Shown here: in pieces, positions 1 through 5,750 of the stretch
Position numbering within the stretch: position 1 is the stretch's first letter
Layout: every line of letters begins with the position of its first letter
NCBI GenBank assembly: GCA_013811805.1
Contig: JACCUM010000398.1
Location: 1-10,950, forward strand
From: Geodermatophilaceae bacterium
GTDB taxonomy: Bacteria; Actinomycetota; Actinomycetes; Mycobacteriales; Geodermatophilaceae
Direction of reading: 5' to 3'
DNA length: 10,950 bases
Program-made: the position numbers and the translations under genes
Notes under the pieces: model-generated
The model's input: the letters and a program-made list of their open reading frames with translations, nothing else
The model's database searches: none
What the model was told of the DNA's origin: nothing

Positions 1-19
1 TCTGCGTACGGTCCACCGC

Positions 20-862
20 ATGACGCAGTTCCTGGGACCGGCGGCGATCCGCGAGATCGCTGCCGCCCTGGATCTGAGACCCACCAAGTCCCTCGGCCAG
101 AACTTCCTGCACGACCCGAACACGATCCGAAAGATCGTCCGGGTAGCTGGAGTGGGGGCCGGGGACGTCGTCCTCGAGGTCGGGCCGGGCCTGGGTTCCC
201 TGACCCTGGGACTGCTGCACGCGGGCGCTCGGGTGGTGGCTGTTGAAGTGGATGCTCGCCTCGCCCGAGCGCTGCCGGAGACGAGCGGCGCCCGGGCGCC
301 GGAGGCCAGCGACCGACTGCGGGTACTCACGTCCGATGCCCTGTCCCTGACCTCACTTCCGGAGGCACCGACCGCCCTGGTCGCCAACCTGCCGTACAAC
401 GTCTCCGTTCCGGTGCTGCTGACGCTCCTGGAAAGGTTCCCGTCCCTGCAGCGCGGGCTGGTGCTGGTCCAGTCCGAGGTGGCCGAGCGGCTCGCCGCGC
501 AGCCGGGGAGCCCGGCCTACGGTGTGCCGTCGGTCAAGGCCGCCTGGTACGCCGAGGTCCACCGGGCGGGACCGATCAGCCGTCAGGTGTTCTGGCCGGT
601 CCCGCGGGTCGACTCCGGCCTGGTCTCCTTTCGTCGCCGACCCAGCCCGACGTCAGCCCTGCGAGATCAGGTCTTCGCCGTCATCGATGCGGCCTTCGCC
701 ACCCGACGCAAGGGTCTGCGGGCAGCGCTGGCCGGGTGGGCCGGCAGCCCCAGTGCCGCTGAAGCGATCCTCCTAGCCGCCGGCATCGATCCGCTGACCC
801 GCGGGGAACAGCTCGGGATCACGGAATTCGCCCGGATAGCTGCGGCCGGGTCGGCGCCGTGA
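20..862 (+). CDS. rsmA: 16S rRNA (adenine1518-N6/adenine1519-N6)-dimethyltransferase RsmA/KsgA
   Basis: RsmA dimethylates two adjacent adenines in the 3'-terminal helix of 16S rRNA during late 30S assembly, using S-adenosylmethionine, in the cytoplasm. The 280-residue product has the family motifs in order: GQNFL near residues 26-30, the SAM-binding glycine loop EVGPGLG at 53-59, the acidic end of strand 2 (AVEVD, about 74-78), and the catalytic NLPYNVSVP at 123-131. The C-terminal part carries the usual helical rRNA-binding region with a PVPRVDSG stretch. Length is normal for the family. The ATG at 20 has no clear Shine-Dalgarno in the 19 visible bases, but the N-terminus fits the family and no better start lies downstream. 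The stop overlaps the ispE start by four bases (GTGA), so the two are probably translationally coupled. In other actinomycetes this gene also precedes ispE. Confidence 0.97.
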   Translation: MTQFLGPAAIREIAAALDLRPTKSLGQNFLHDPNTIRKIVRVAGVGAGDVVLEVGPGLGSLTLGLLHAGARVVAVEVDARLARALPETSGARAPEASDRLRVLTSDALSLTSLPEAPTALVANLPYNVSVPVLLTLLERFPSLQRGLVLVQSEVAERLAAQPGSPAYGVPSVKAAWYAEVHRAGPISRQVFWPVPRVDSGLVSFRRRPSPTSALRDQVFAVIDAAFATRRKGLRAALAGWAGSPSAAEAILLAAGIDPLTRGEQLGITEFARIAAAGSAP

Positions 863-1791
863 CATCCAGGGCGGCGACTTCGATCGCGGTTCGGGCGCCG
901 GCGAAACTCAATCTCTTCCTGGCAGTCGGGCCCCCCGCCGAGGACGGCTACCACGCCCTCACCACCGTGTTCCTGGCGGTCAGCATGTTCGACACGGTGA
1001 CGGTCTCCCACGTCCGAGCTCGGACCGGGTTGAGGCTGGCGGTGAGCGGACCGGACAGCGCTGCGGTACCAGCCGACGCCAGCAATCTGGCCTGGCGCGC
1101 GGCGGTCCTGCTGGCGCAACGATCCGGCATCGATGCCGATGCCGACATCGCCATCGACAAGCAGATTCCGGTGGCGGCGGGACTGGCCGGTGGCAGCGCG
1201 GATGCCGCCGCCACGCTGGTCGCTCTGGACGGGCTGTGGGGGACGGCGCTGGACCGGGGGCAGCTGGCCGAATTGGCCGCCGAACTCGGCAGCGACGTCC
1301 CATTCTCCCTGCACGGTCACGTGGCGCTCGGGACCGGTCGCGGAGATCGGCTCAGTGCCGTACTCGCCCGAGGACGTACCGACTGGGTGCTCGGGATCGC
1401 GCGTACGGGGTTGTCCACTCCGGTCGTGTACGCCGAATTGGACCGATTGCGGGCACAGCGGGACCTGCCGAGTGACGGGGACCCCGCCGGGGTCTTGACT
1501 GCACTGCGCCAAGGCGACCCGGAACTGCTCAGCGGGGCCCTGACCAACGACCTGGCGGTTGCCGCGTTGTCTCTGCGCCCGGACCTGCGTCGCGCGCTGC
1601 GCGTTGGCGAGGAGGCCGGCGCCCTGGGTCAGCTGATCAGCGGCTCAGGACCCACCGTCGCCTATCTCGCCCGGGATGCCGAACACGCGATCACGGTGGC
1701 CGCCCGACTGTCGGCGGAAGGATTGTTCGCCAGCGTGCGGGTCGCCAGCGGCCCGGCACCGGGGGCTCGATTCGCCCGCTCGGCACGCTGA
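859..1791 (+). CDS. ispE: 4-diphosphocytidyl-2-C-methyl-D-erythritol kinase IspE
   Basis: IspE is the ATP-dependent GHMP-family kinase of the methylerythritol-phosphate (non-mevalonate) isoprenoid pathway. It phosphorylates the 2-hydroxyl of CDP-methylerythritol. The 310-residue product shows PAKLNL at residues 14-19 with the conserved lysine K16, the glycine-rich ATP loop AAGLAGGSADAAA at about 106-118, GSDVPF with the likely catalytic D146, and the C-terminal GHMP motif SGSGPT. Length matches actinobacterial IspE. The GTG start at 859 lies inside the rsmA stop (GTGA overlap), which supports this start and one transcript. A hairpin begins at the ispE stop codon. Known family function; assignment rests on motifs and neighbourhood. 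Confidence 0.97.
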   Translation: MTSRAATSIAVRAPAKLNLFLAVGPPAEDGYHALTTVFLAVSMFDTVTVSHVRARTGLRLAVSGPDSAAVPADASNLAWRAAVLLAQRSGIDADADIAIDKQIPVAAGLAGGSADAAATLVALDGLWGTALDRGQLAELAAELGSDVPFSLHGHVALGTGRGDRLSAVLARGRTDWVLGIARTGLSTPVVYAELDRLRAQRDLPSDGDPAGVLTALRQGDPELLSGALTNDLAVAALSLRPDLRRALRVGEEAGALGQLISGSGPTVAYLARDAEHAITVAARLSAEGLFASVRVASGPAPGARFARSAR

Positions 1792-1810
1792 CTCCACGTA
1801 TCGGAGTTAG
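1788..1810 (+). terminator. Hairpin at the end of ispE, possible weak terminator
   Basis: CTGACTCC (1788-1795) can pair with GGAGTTAG (1803-1810), giving an 8-bp stem with one G-U pair and a 7-base loop ACGTATC. It starts at the ispE stop codon. No run of T follows, so this is not a textbook intrinsic terminator. It could be an end-of-transcript stabilising hairpin, and the right arm runs into the first DnaA-box-like sequence. Confidence 0.35.
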
Positions 1811-1836
1811 TCCACAGCCGCGCCGGCTTGTCCACA
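1808..1836 (+). promoter_or_regulatory. Two DnaA-box-like sequences
   Basis: TTGTCCACA at 1828-1836 is identical to the DnaA-box consensus generally given for high-GC actinomycetes (TTGTCCACA). TAGTCCACA at 1808-1816 differs from it by one base. They lie in the same orientation with starts 20 bp apart, about two helical turns, in the noncoding gap between ispE and the hydrolase gene. A one-mismatch copy, TTGTCCACT, also occurs at 1411-1419 inside ispE but may be chance. Binding by DnaA is an inference. Confidence 0.35.
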
Positions 1837-1874
1837 CTGGATCGTCTCCGCGGCGTCTGCTGGCCTGGCCCACC

Positions 1875-1880
1875 TAGGTT
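1875..1880 (+). promoter_or_regulatory. Possible -10 box for the DUF1023 hydrolase gene
   Basis: TAGGTT fits the TANNNT pattern of actinobacterial -10 elements and lies 73 bases before the ATG at 1954. No recognisable -35 is present at the usual distance. A start site near 1887 would leave a leader of roughly 67 bases carrying a 13-base palindrome (1909-1921) and the Shine-Dalgarno. Weak evidence from sequence alone. Confidence 0.3.
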
Positions 1881-1941
1881 CGGGACCAGTCACAGCAGCC
1901 CTGAATCGGCAGCGGCGCTGCATCGTCGCGAGCGTGAGGTG

Positions 1942-1949
1942 GGAGGTGA
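1942..1949 (+). promoter_or_regulatory. Strong Shine-Dalgarno that fixes the start of the hydrolase gene
   Basis: GGAGGTGA at 1942-1949 is nearly fully complementary to the 3' end of 16S rRNA. The GGAGG core ends seven bases before the ATG at 1954. This decides that start over the TTG at 1828, which would add 42 low-complexity residues and overlap the DnaA-box-like sequence. Confidence 0.8.
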
Positions 1950-1953
1950 GTCG

Positions 1954-3861
1954 ATGCCCGGACCCGAGTTCGATCCGCAGGACACCCGAGCCGAGCCGAT
2001 GCGCATCCGCGAACAGGCGCAGGGCTTTGCCCGGGTCAGCGGCCAGCTGACCGGTCAGCAGGATTCGCTGTCCTTTGTGCTGCGCTCGCTTGCCTCGTCC
2101 TTCTCCGACGTGCTGCATCCACTCATCCGCGATCGGATCGGTGAGCAGTTCTCCACCTTGCATGACGTTGTCGGGGCGATGCTCTTCGCCGAGCAGGTCA
2201 CCCTTTGCTGGGCCGAGGAGGTGGTCGCGTTCAAACAGCAGCGCGACGAACTCGTGCAACGCTGGGAATCCGCCTGCGCCAACGGTTTCTGGATCACTCG
2301 GGCGGGCTACGACAACATCGACCCGGAGATGCGCGAGACGTTGTACGACGACGCCAGGTGGCGGGTCTGGACGGAGCTGACTGCACAGGCTGAAGTGGCC
2401 TACGCAGCGTTCAGTCTCGCCGCCGAGGACCGTGGGCGGCAGTTCAGCGACGGACCGACCGTGGCGAACGTGCTGGCGGTGATGGGCTCTGCGCCGGGAG
2501 GCGGAGCCGGGATGGCGATCGTCTACCCCGAGGTGCCGGTCACCGGGCCGCGCTACGGGCTGCCCCGGGAGTACTGGGGGATGACCGCAGCACAAGTCGT
2601 ACGAGCCACCGAAGACGATCCCGAGCTTGCCGCGCTACTGGCTATTCGGCGCCCTGACATCGACTCAGCTGACCCTTTCGAGGCCGCGCTGGCACGTGCC
2701 TCCGTCGTGGCGGGAATGCAGCCTGGCGCGGGATCGGACTACGGCGCGGCCAGTTCCGAGCAGGCGGCGGCGGTGGCTCAGGCACTGGTCGGCATCCCGC
2801 CGGAGTCCCTTGCGATGCTCGCGGCGCTCTTCCCCGCGGTGGTCGGCAACATGAACGGGATGCCCTTCGAGAACCGGATCGCTGCAAATCGGATCCGCGT
2901 TGCCGACGCTCTGCACCAGACCAGAGCGCAGCGCCCCCAGGAAGCGGTGCAGGCTGGCGCCGATGAACCCCCGCCGGTTGGGTCCGAGGGCGGTTACGAT
3001 CCGAAACGCGAGGAGGCCCGGCTGAGGTTGATTGATCTTGACGGGCAGATCGAGCAGTACGAGCTACTGCTCGACGAGCCCACCATCGACTACGGGAATC
3101 ACGCGGGCCCGCCGTGGCCGGACTATCGAGGCCGAAAGGTTCTCTATTTCGACCCGAGTGGGGACCGAGCGTGGGCCGAAATCGTCGGCACGGTCACTGC
3201 CCAGACCGACGCCGTAGGGGTTCTGGTGCCGGGCGTCGGCACCGACTCGGCGGATATGTGGAACTCGTCCAACACAGTCACCACATTCGTCGAACAGGCA
3301 GCGCGCGAGGGGGAACAGCTCGCGATGATCGTCTGGGCCGGAGGCGATTTTCCGGACGGCGTCCTCGACGCCATCACCGACGACGATGCCGCGGAACTGG
3401 TTGAACCTTTGGTCGACTTCAGCTATGCCCTCCAGCAGGAGATCGACGATCAGGGGCCCGGCGTCGAGGTCCCGGTCACGGTGATCGGGCACTCCTACGG
3501 TGGCCTCGCTGTGGCCACGTCCGCCCGGACCGGGCTGTCTGCTGACAACCTGCTGTTTGTGAACTCGCCGGGAATCGGTGGTGGTGTCGGACCGATGGGT
3601 ATCGAAGTCCCAGCTGATCTGGCTGAGTATCAGACCTTCGCCATGAAGTCCCCCTGGGATCCGGTGCCTTATGGCGGTTCGGTTCTTCACGGACTTCCGG
3701 CGACCGCCCCGGAGTCGGTCGTCGTGTTGGACACCGGTACCTACGCCGACGGCACTCAGATCAACGGCCTGTCAGGGCACAGCGGCGTGTTCGAGGTGGG
3801 TTCCACCGCGTGGGAGAACATGCTGGCTGTGCTGACGGGGGGGCCAGTCCTGGTGGACTGA
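1954..3861 (+). CDS. DUF1023-family alpha/beta-hydrolase protein with helical N-terminal half
   Basis: This 635-residue cytoplasmic-looking protein has no signal peptide or membrane segment that I can see. Residues about 15-180 are charged and helical and resemble the ESX/WXG100-like N-terminal regions often fused to this family, though I cannot confirm membership. Residues about 293-316 (FPAVVGNMNGMPFENR onward, then AANRIRV) match the conserved linker typical of DUF1023 proteins (PF06259). The hydrolase core follows. It starts at KVLYFDPSGD, then has a PGVGTD oxyanion-region motif at 426-431 and a nucleophile elbow GHSYGG with S514. D569 (SPWDP) and H609 (GHSGVF) are the likely remaining triad members; H579 is an alternative histidine. 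All catalytic residues appear present, so an active esterase/lipase-type enzyme is plausible, but substrate and role are unknown. It has its own strong Shine-Dalgarno and sits in a 162-base gap after ispE, so it is probably transcribed separately. It converges with the TetR gene, with only 34 bases between stops. Confidence 0.85.
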   Translation: MPGPEFDPQDTRAEPMRIREQAQGFARVSGQLTGQQDSLSFVLRSLASSFSDVLHPLIRDRIGEQFSTLHDVVGAMLFAEQVTLCWAEEVVAFKQQRDELVQRWESACANGFWITRAGYDNIDPEMRETLYDDARWRVWTELTAQAEVAYAAFSLAAEDRGRQFSDGPTVANVLAVMGSAPGGGAGMAIVYPEVPVTGPRYGLPREYWGMTAAQVVRATEDDPELAALLAIRRPDIDSADPFEAALARASVVAGMQPGAGSDYGAASSEQAAAVAQALVGIPPESLAMLAALFPAVVGNMNGMPFENRIAANRIRVADALHQTRAQRPQEAVQAGADEPPPVGSEGGYDPKREEARLRLIDLDGQIEQYELLLDEPTIDYGNHAGPPWPDYRGRKVLYFDPSGDRAWAEIVGTVTAQTDAVGVLVPGVGTDSADMWNSSNTVTTFVEQAAREGEQLAMIVWAGGDFPDGVLDAITDDDAAELVEPLVDFSYALQQEIDDQGPGVEVPVTVIGHSYGGLAVATSARTGLSADNLLFVNSPGIGGGVGPMGIEVPADLAEYQTFAMKSPWDPVPYGGSVLHGLPATAPESVVVLDTGTYADGTQINGLSGHSGVFEVGSTAWENMLAVLTGGPVLVD

Positions 3862-3875
3862 GCGCAGACCCCGAA

Positions 3876-3894
3876 CCGCGCGGCTGGACCGCGG
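3876..3894. terminator. GC hairpin between converging genes
   Basis: The 34-base gap between the hydrolase stop (3861) and the TetR stop (3896) contains CCGCG (3876-3880) and CGCGG (3890-3894), a 5-bp stem with a 9-base loop. It could act as a bidirectional terminator-like stem, but it is short and lacks a T-run on either strand. Confidence 0.25.
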
Positions 3895-3895
3895 C

Positions 3896-4525
3896 TCAGT
3901 CGCGGTCGGCCGCGGACAACCGGGGCTTGCTCTCCAGATGTGAGAGACCGTTCCACGCGAGATTGACCAGGTGCGCTGCCACTTCCTGCTTCTCGGGCTT
4001 GCGCACCTCGAGCCACCATTGCCCGGTCAGGGCGACCATGCCGACCAACGCCTGGCTGTAGAGACCGGCCAGTTTGGTTTCGACCCCACGCGAGGTGAAC
4101 TGGCCTTCCAGGATGTACTCCACCTGAGTGGCGATCTCGGAGATCAGCGAGGAGAAGGTGCCGGTCGTGCTGGCTACCGGCGAATCCCGGATCAGGATCC
4201 GGAAGCCGTCGGTCTCGTCCTCGATGTAGTCCAGCAGTACGAAGGCAGCCTGCTCGAGCAACTCCCGAGGGTTCTCGCCCTGCAGCGCAGAGGTGAAGCT
4301 TCCGAGCAGCCGCTGCATCTCCCGATCGACCACGACGGCGTAGAGCCCCTCCTTGCCGCCGAAGTGCTCGTACACGACGGGCTTGCTGACCTTGGCTCGG
4401 GCGGCGATCTCTTCGATGGAGGTGGCCTCGAAACCACGCTCGGCGAACAGCGCCCGCCCCACGTCGAGCAGTTGCTGGCGTCGCTGCGCTCCGGTCATCC
4501 GCACCCGCCCCGCAGCGCTACTCAC
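3896..4525 (-). CDS. TetR-family transcriptional regulator (Rv1019-like)
   Basis: A 209-residue one-component repressor of the TetR type. Residues about 13-62 form the N-terminal DNA-binding domain, with the helix-turn-helix in TSIEEIAARAKVSKPVVYEHF and the typical FGGKEGLY ending. The remainder is an all-helical ligand/dimerisation domain ending in a WNGLSHL motif also seen in FasR-like lipid regulators. The GTG at 4525 is preferred: it overlaps the desaturase stop as GTGA, and the RVRMTG residues before the inner ATG (4498) are typical of this subfamily. Neither start has a good Shine-Dalgarno, consistent with translational coupling to the desaturase. In Mycobacterium tuberculosis a TetR gene (Rv1019) lies between glmU and mfd and, as I recall, is reported to repress itself and mfd. 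The neighbourhood suggests orthology. The likely target here is the dyad at 5494-5524 ahead of its own operon; the ligand is unknown, with acyl-CoA a reasonable guess. Confidence 0.92.
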   Translation of the reverse strand: MSSAAGRVRMTGAQRRQQLLDVGRALFAERGFEATSIEEIAARAKVSKPVVYEHFGGKEGLYAVVVDREMQRLLGSFTSALQGENPRELLEQAAFVLLDYIEDETDGFRILIRDSPVASTTGTFSSLISEIATQVEYILEGQFTSRGVETKLAGLYSQALVGMVALTGQWWLEVRKPEKQEVAAHLVNLAWNGLSHLESKPRLSAADRD

Positions 4526-5490
4526 GGGCTTGACGGTGCTACCCGCTTGATCGCCAGCCTTACTGGGTCCGGCCAACGCACGTCGCGAACCCAGCCGAAC
4601 CGCTCGAACAGCCAGATCAGCCGGGCGGAGGAATCGATCTGACCCGGCAGCACGCCGTGCCGGGCACAAGTCGGGTCCGCATGGTGCAGGTTGTGCCAGG
4701 ACTCGCCCATGGACAGGATCGCCAGCGGCCAGACGTTTGCCGACTTGTCGCGAGCGAAGAAGGGACGAGACCCCACCGTGTGACAGATCGAGTTGATCGA
4801 CCAGGTCACGTGGTGCAGCACGGCGACCCGCACGAGTCCGCCCCAGAAGAAGCCGGACAGCGCACCCGCCCACGACATCGTGATGAGCCCGCCCAGCACA
4901 GCCGGCAGGGCCAGGCCCAAAAAGGCCCACAGAATGAACCACGCTCCGGTTCGACGCACCACCGAGTCCGTGAGCAGATCCGGCGCATAACGGGCGGGAT
5001 TGGTCTGGTTGCGGTCGAAGAGCCACCCGATGTGGGCATGGAAGAGCCCCTTGGTCAGCGCGCGCAGACTGGACCCGTACCGCCAGGGGGAATGCGGGTC
5101 GCCTTCCCGGTCGCTGAACGCGTGATGGCGCCGATGGTCGGCCACCCATTGGGTGACCGGCCCCTGGATGGCCATCGACCCGGCGACCACCAGGGCCGCA
5201 CGCAGCGGGGCGACCGCCTTGAACGAACCGTGGGTGAAGTGCCGGTGGAAACCCACCGTGATGCCGTGTCCGGTGAGGGCGAACATCGCCACCAGCAGCC
5301 CGACATCCAGCCAGTCCAGCCCCCAACCCCACATGAGCGGTAGGGCGGCCAGCAGGGCGAGGAACGGGACGATAACGAAGACGTAGAGGACCGCCTGTTC
5401 CCAGAAGCCCTTGCTCTTGCTGTAGATCGGTGTGCCGCGAGCACCGACCGCAGCGGCAGCGGGTGGGGCCGGGGGAGCAGGGATGGTCAT
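4522..5490 (-). CDS. Membrane acyl-CoA (delta-9-type) fatty acid desaturase
   Basis: A 322-residue integral membrane di-iron desaturase of the stearoyl-CoA desaturase/OLE1/DesA3 type. It would introduce a cis double bond into acyl-CoA using oxygen and electrons from a separate reductase. The three histidine boxes are complete: HRHFTH at 82-87, HRRHH at 119-123 and HNLHH at 266-270. Further histidines at 151/153, 226/227 and 237 fit the extra iron ligands of this family. Hydrophobic segments lie at about 31-50, 60-80, 93-110, 183-203 and 205-224. The N-terminus is Pro/Ala-rich and probably disordered. No ferredoxin or reductase partner is encoded nearby. It is the first gene of a unit with the TetR regulator, which starts inside its stop codon. 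The start codon is only 3 bases from a nested 31-bp dyad. Exact regiospecificity cannot be read from sequence. Confidence 0.94.
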   Translation of the reverse strand: MTIPAPPAPPAAAAVGARGTPIYSKSKGFWEQAVLYVFVIVPFLALLAALPLMWGWGLDWLDVGLLVAMFALTGHGITVGFHRHFTHGSFKAVAPLRAALVVAGSMAIQGPVTQWVADHRRHHAFSDREGDPHSPWRYGSSLRALTKGLFHAHIGWLFDRNQTNPARYAPDLLTDSVVRRTGAWFILWAFLGLALPAVLGGLITMSWAGALSGFFWGGLVRVAVLHHVTWSINSICHTVGSRPFFARDKSANVWPLAILSMGESWHNLHHADPTCARHGVLPGQIDSSARLIWLFERFGWVRDVRWPDPVRLAIKRVAPSSP

Positions 5491-5493
5491 GTC

Positions 5494-5524
5494 CCTACGC
5501 TACCGTAAGTTACGCAACCGTAGG
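5494..5524 (-). promoter_or_regulatory. Nested 31-bp dyad, candidate TetR operator of the desaturase-TetR unit
   Basis: Outer arms CCTACG (5494-5499) and CGTAGG (5519-5524) and inner arms CGTAA/TTACG (5504-5514) are both perfect inverted repeats about the same centre base, 5509. The site begins three bases upstream of the desaturase ATG. It contains a minus-strand TAACTT (5512-5507) that could serve as a -10 box, and its outer arm supplies the only weak Shine-Dalgarno (AGGG). Size and placement fit a TetR-family operator that would block the promoter. Binding is inferred. Confidence 0.6.
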
Positions 5525-5599
5525 TGCACCCGACGGCGGCAATCGGGCCGGCCGGTTCGGTCGGCCGGGCTGGCCCGACACCTCGGACGGCAAGCCAAC

Positions 5600-5605
5600 T
5601 AGGCT
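5600..5605 (+). promoter_or_regulatory. Probable -10 box for tRNA-Gln
   Basis: TAGGCT, a common actinobacterial -10 sequence, lies 18 bases before the tRNA. CCGACA at 5575-5580 matches TTGACA in four of six positions but with a long 19-base spacer. A start near 5612 would give a short tRNA leader, as expected. The same transcript could run on into glmU. Confidence 0.45.
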
Positions 5606-5623
5606 CGACCCCGCCGGAGTTGA

Positions 5624-5699
5624 TGGGGGATGGGGTAATCGGCAGCCCGCCGGCCTTTGGAGCCGTGCAGTCTCGGTTCGAGTCCGAGTCCCCCAGCCA
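5624..5699 (+). tRNA. tRNA-Gln (anticodon UUG), CCA encoded
   Basis: A cloverleaf can be drawn by hand. The acceptor stem TGGGGGA (5624-5630) pairs perfectly with TCCCCCA (5689-5695), followed by discriminator G and an encoded CCA (5697-5699). The D stem is GGG/CCC (5633-5635 with 5646-5648) around TAATCGGCAG. The anticodon arm at 5650-5666 has loop CTTTGGA, giving anticodon TTG, which reads CAA. The variable loop has five bases. The T arm CTCGG-TTCGAGT-CCGAG is at 5672-5688. The only flaw is a C-U mismatch at the base of the anticodon stem (5650 with 5666). The U-A-type first pair plus G discriminator fits glutamine identity. A tRNA-Gln just before glmU is a common actinobacterial arrangement. 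Confidence 0.93.
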
Positions 5700-5736
5700 T
5701 ATCGCCGGCCTAGCTGGTGTGCAACGACATCGATTC

Positions 5737-5743
5737 GGAGGGG
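5737..5743 (+). promoter_or_regulatory. Shine-Dalgarno that fixes the glmU start
   Basis: GGAGGGG lies seven bases before the GTG at 5751. Upstream in-frame starts would have to be translated through the tRNA gene, so this site decides the start. Confidence 0.8.
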
Positions 5744-5750
5744 ATCGCGA

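Noticed and set aside
667..1512. 281-codon minus-strand frame across rsmA and ispE
   Set aside because: It is antisense to two clear genes, low-complexity and Arg/Gly/Pro-rich, with no domain.
1828..1953. 42-residue N-terminal extension of the hydrolase from the TTG at 1828
   Set aside because: The ATG at 1954 has a near-perfect Shine-Dalgarno, and the extension is low-complexity and starts inside a DnaA-box-like sequence.
1807..2595. 262-codon minus-strand frame opposite the hydrolase gene
   Set aside because: It is a shadow of the real gene's codon bias, with no plausible start signal or family resemblance.
4983..4992. GCGCATAACG inside the desaturase gene resembling the mfd-upstream palindrome
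   Set aside because: It is only a half-site within coding sequence for a conserved-looking Arg-Tyr-Ala, so probably chance.
4526..5332. Upstream extension of the TetR frame to 478 residues
   Set aside because: The extra N-terminal part reads out of frame through the desaturase gene, whose three histidine boxes prove the correct frame.
5430..5750. 107-residue N-terminal extension of GlmU
   Set aside because: It would be translated through the tRNA-Gln gene; GTG 5751 has a strong Shine-Dalgarno and gives the normal GlmU N-terminus.
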